Origin: Anaerolineales bacterium HSG25
GTDB taxonomy: Bacteria; Chloroflexota; Anaerolineae; 4572-78; J111
Direction of reading: 5' to 3'
Assembly (NCBI GenBank): GCA_030377865.1
Contig: JAUCGA010000012.1
Span: 1-64,000, forward strand
DNA: 64,000 nt
Position numbers and translations under genes: made by a program. The notes under the pieces are model-generated. The model ran no database searches and was not told where the DNA came from. It saw only the letters and a program-made list of their open reading frames with translations. Positions 62,799 through 64,000 of the stretch are shown in pieces. How positions within the stretch are numbered: the first letter of the stretch is position 1; every line of letters begins with the position of its first letter.

Positions 62799-64000
62799 TT
62801 ATTTAATTTGTATCGGTGCGGCGACTTGGAACAGACTCAAGTCGATATTGGTAAACTCATTATATCTATCGACCTCAAGAACTACCTGATTATCGGCTGA
62901 TAAGGGAATAGCTACATTTCCACTTTGCACCACTTTTTCAGCATAGATAAAGTATCGAGTTCCACCACTTGAAAAGGAATCGGCAGGTAAGCCATAAAAA
63001 TCGTATCGCCCCCCCTGAATGGTATAGGTTTCATATAGCTCACCCCCTTCAGAATAGGCCCACACCTTTAGACCAACCTCAGCCAATTCGGGTGTAATCC
63101 CATCTTCATAGATAATAACTCGTCCTTGAACATGCGTCGGATACTGCAAGGTATTTAGTTCAGGTGATGGTTGAGTCGTGCAGGTTGCTAGCTCAACATC
63201 ATCAAAGTTAAAACGGGTGCGACGACATTCACCAATCTGAGCGCAGTTTTCACCATTGCTATCATTATAAAAAACTAAATACAAATCTTTATCCTGATAA
63301 TCGGACAACTTAATTCCTAATCGCAAAGGCATAGACAGCGAGACATTATCCCAAACAGTAGAATCATAGCTAATTCCGGCAGTGCTTCGAGTACCTCCGT
63401 TGGCAACCTCTATCTTTTCGGTAATTAGGGTAGCATCATCAGGTGTTCCAATTCCAGTTGGTGGGCTAGTAACCAACGCGACTCGGAACACGTCTAACGG
63501 TTCCAACTCTAAATAATCATCAATATTAACCGCAAGGTCAAGATTAATGGTCGTTGAGCCATCAATAATCCAGTCTGGTAAGCGGATTTTCTGGTAGAAA
63601 TAGGGATTGTTTTTATTATTAGTCGGCGCTGAAAGTTTGTAGCTCCCCTCATTAGCCGAGCCACCAGAGCGAAATGATTGTCCATGTGTGACCCAGAAGC
63701 CAGTATTCTCAAAGCTACTTTCAGACAAAGGATTGGGACACAACGTTAAGTTTGCCGGAGGGTCATTTGGCAAGCCACTTGAGTTCAACAATGTTCCTGT
63801 ATCCTCTGCGCCGGGTTCACAATCGTTATATTGCACCTGAAAACGGACAATTTCGGTCGCTTGCAAAGTCGTCCGATCTCCAGAGTCATTAAACAGGCCA
63901 ACCTCTACTTTGTCATTGATTGTATCAGCAATTATTTGATCCGTAATTCCCTCGGCCTGTATATCTGCCGAAATATCTAGGGCTAACTCAGGACCATTAT
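62799..64000 (-). CDS. Partial surface protein, SdrD/carboxypeptidase-regulatory-like end (5' part outside window)
   Basis: At least 399 codons; the frame stays open to the window edge, so the true start lies beyond 64,000. The visible part has a lectin- or MAM-like sandwich with paired Cys (NCAQIGECRRTRFNFDDVELATC near the middle, split here), then a carboxypeptidase-regulatory/SdrB-like module (GRVIIYEDGITPELAEVGLKVWAY, GRYDFYGLPADSF). It ends LSLFQVAAPIQIK. Context suggests a surface or pilus-linked adhesin. It is the first gene in view of the leftward pilus operon. Confidence 0.8.
   Translation of the reverse strand, partial: NGPELALDISADIQAEGITDQIIADTINDKVEVGLFNDSGDRTTLQATEIVRFQVQYNDCEPGAEDTGTLLNSSGLPNDPPANLTLCPNPLSESSFENTGFWVTHGQSFRSGGSANEGSYKLSAPTNNKNNPYFYQKIRLPDWIIDGSTTINLDLAVNIDDYLELEPLDVFRVALVTSPPTGIGTPDDATLITEKIEVANGGTRSTAGISYDSTVWDNVSLSMPLRLGIKLSDYQDKDLYLVFYNDSNGENCAQIGECRRTRFNFDDVELATCTTQPSPELNTLQYPTHVQGRVIIYEDGITPELAEVGLKVWAYSEGGELYETYTIQGGRYDFYGLPADSFSSGGTRYFIYAEKVVQSGNVAIPLSADNQVVLEVDRYNEFTNIDLSLFQVAAPIQIK

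Noticed and set aside
1-64000. tRNA, rRNA and prophage genes
   Set aside because: Looked for by eye on both strands; no cloverleaf with a CCA-side acceptor stem, no ribosomal RNA core and no phage structural or integrase gene was recognised. A covariance search would be decisive.

Overview
The window looks like a chromosomal piece of an uncultured, probably single-membrane (monoderm) bacterium, most likely Chloroflexota (Anaerolineae-like). This is an inference. It rests on a Tad/Flp pilus locus with no secretin gene in view, a BTAD-type AfsR/SARP regulator with NB-ARC and TPR parts, a kinase-ATPase-TPR protein, very large secreted multidomain proteins sharing a C-terminal YLP-hydrophobic-K ending, Thr/Pro linkers, and dense small palindromic repeats. 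No rRNA, tRNA, CRISPR array or phage genes were recognised.

Layout. 0.4-2.7 kb: overlapping operon of a small membrane protein, a GT-C type glycosyltransferase and a LuxR-type response regulator. 2.9-12.8 kb: a 2643-residue secreted beta-glucan hydrolase (GH16 plus GH3 plus seven carbohydrate-binding-like modules) and a ROK repressor. 13.1-18.2 kb: GAF protein, NYN nuclease-like protein, MFS transporter, MnmD-like methyltransferase and ThiO-like oxidase. 18.5-22.1 kb: Ser/Thr kinase-ATPase-TPR protein. 22.5-26.4 kb: subtilisin-like protease. 26.9-35.0 kb: a 2688-residue adhesin-like protein. 35.4-41.7 kb: a short-peptide family and its likely SARP regulator. 42.1-44.2 kb: MetY-type enzyme and phosphodiesterase. 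44.3-48.3 kb: Thr/Pro-linker surface protein, FlgD-like lipoprotein and two GT2 glycosyltransferases. 48.3-50.4 kb: unknown gene, ribosome hibernation factor, ComF. 50.6-64 kb: Tad pilus operon (DUF192, TadC, TadB, TadA, TadZ, CpaB, TadE-like, vWA TadG-like, two more envelope proteins), all leftward and running off the window.

Main discovery candidate. Between 35,445 and 41,663 there are six short genes, five leftward and one rightward, all carrying the block KVKTNVKAG followed by an unrelated tail. The block is kept at protein level while its codons differ silently, so it is under selection. A BTAD/NB-ARC/TPR regulator lies between them. Two promoters with the same unusual geometry (TGAGGCG, 4 nt, TGAGGCG, 9 nt, then TATAAT or TATACT) point at the five-gene array and at the sixth gene. 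Direct heptamers at 11-bp period next to the -10 box are the hallmark of SARP-activated promoters. I infer a regulon in which the BTAD protein turns on a set of peptides with a constant leader and variable cores. They could be ribosomally made signals or modified peptides; no modifying enzyme is in the window.

The intergenic DNA is full of hairpin repeats in several families. One has terminal inverted repeats (GTTCGGCAATAA type) and supplies the last codons of the kinase gene; another sits in frame inside the BTAD gene.
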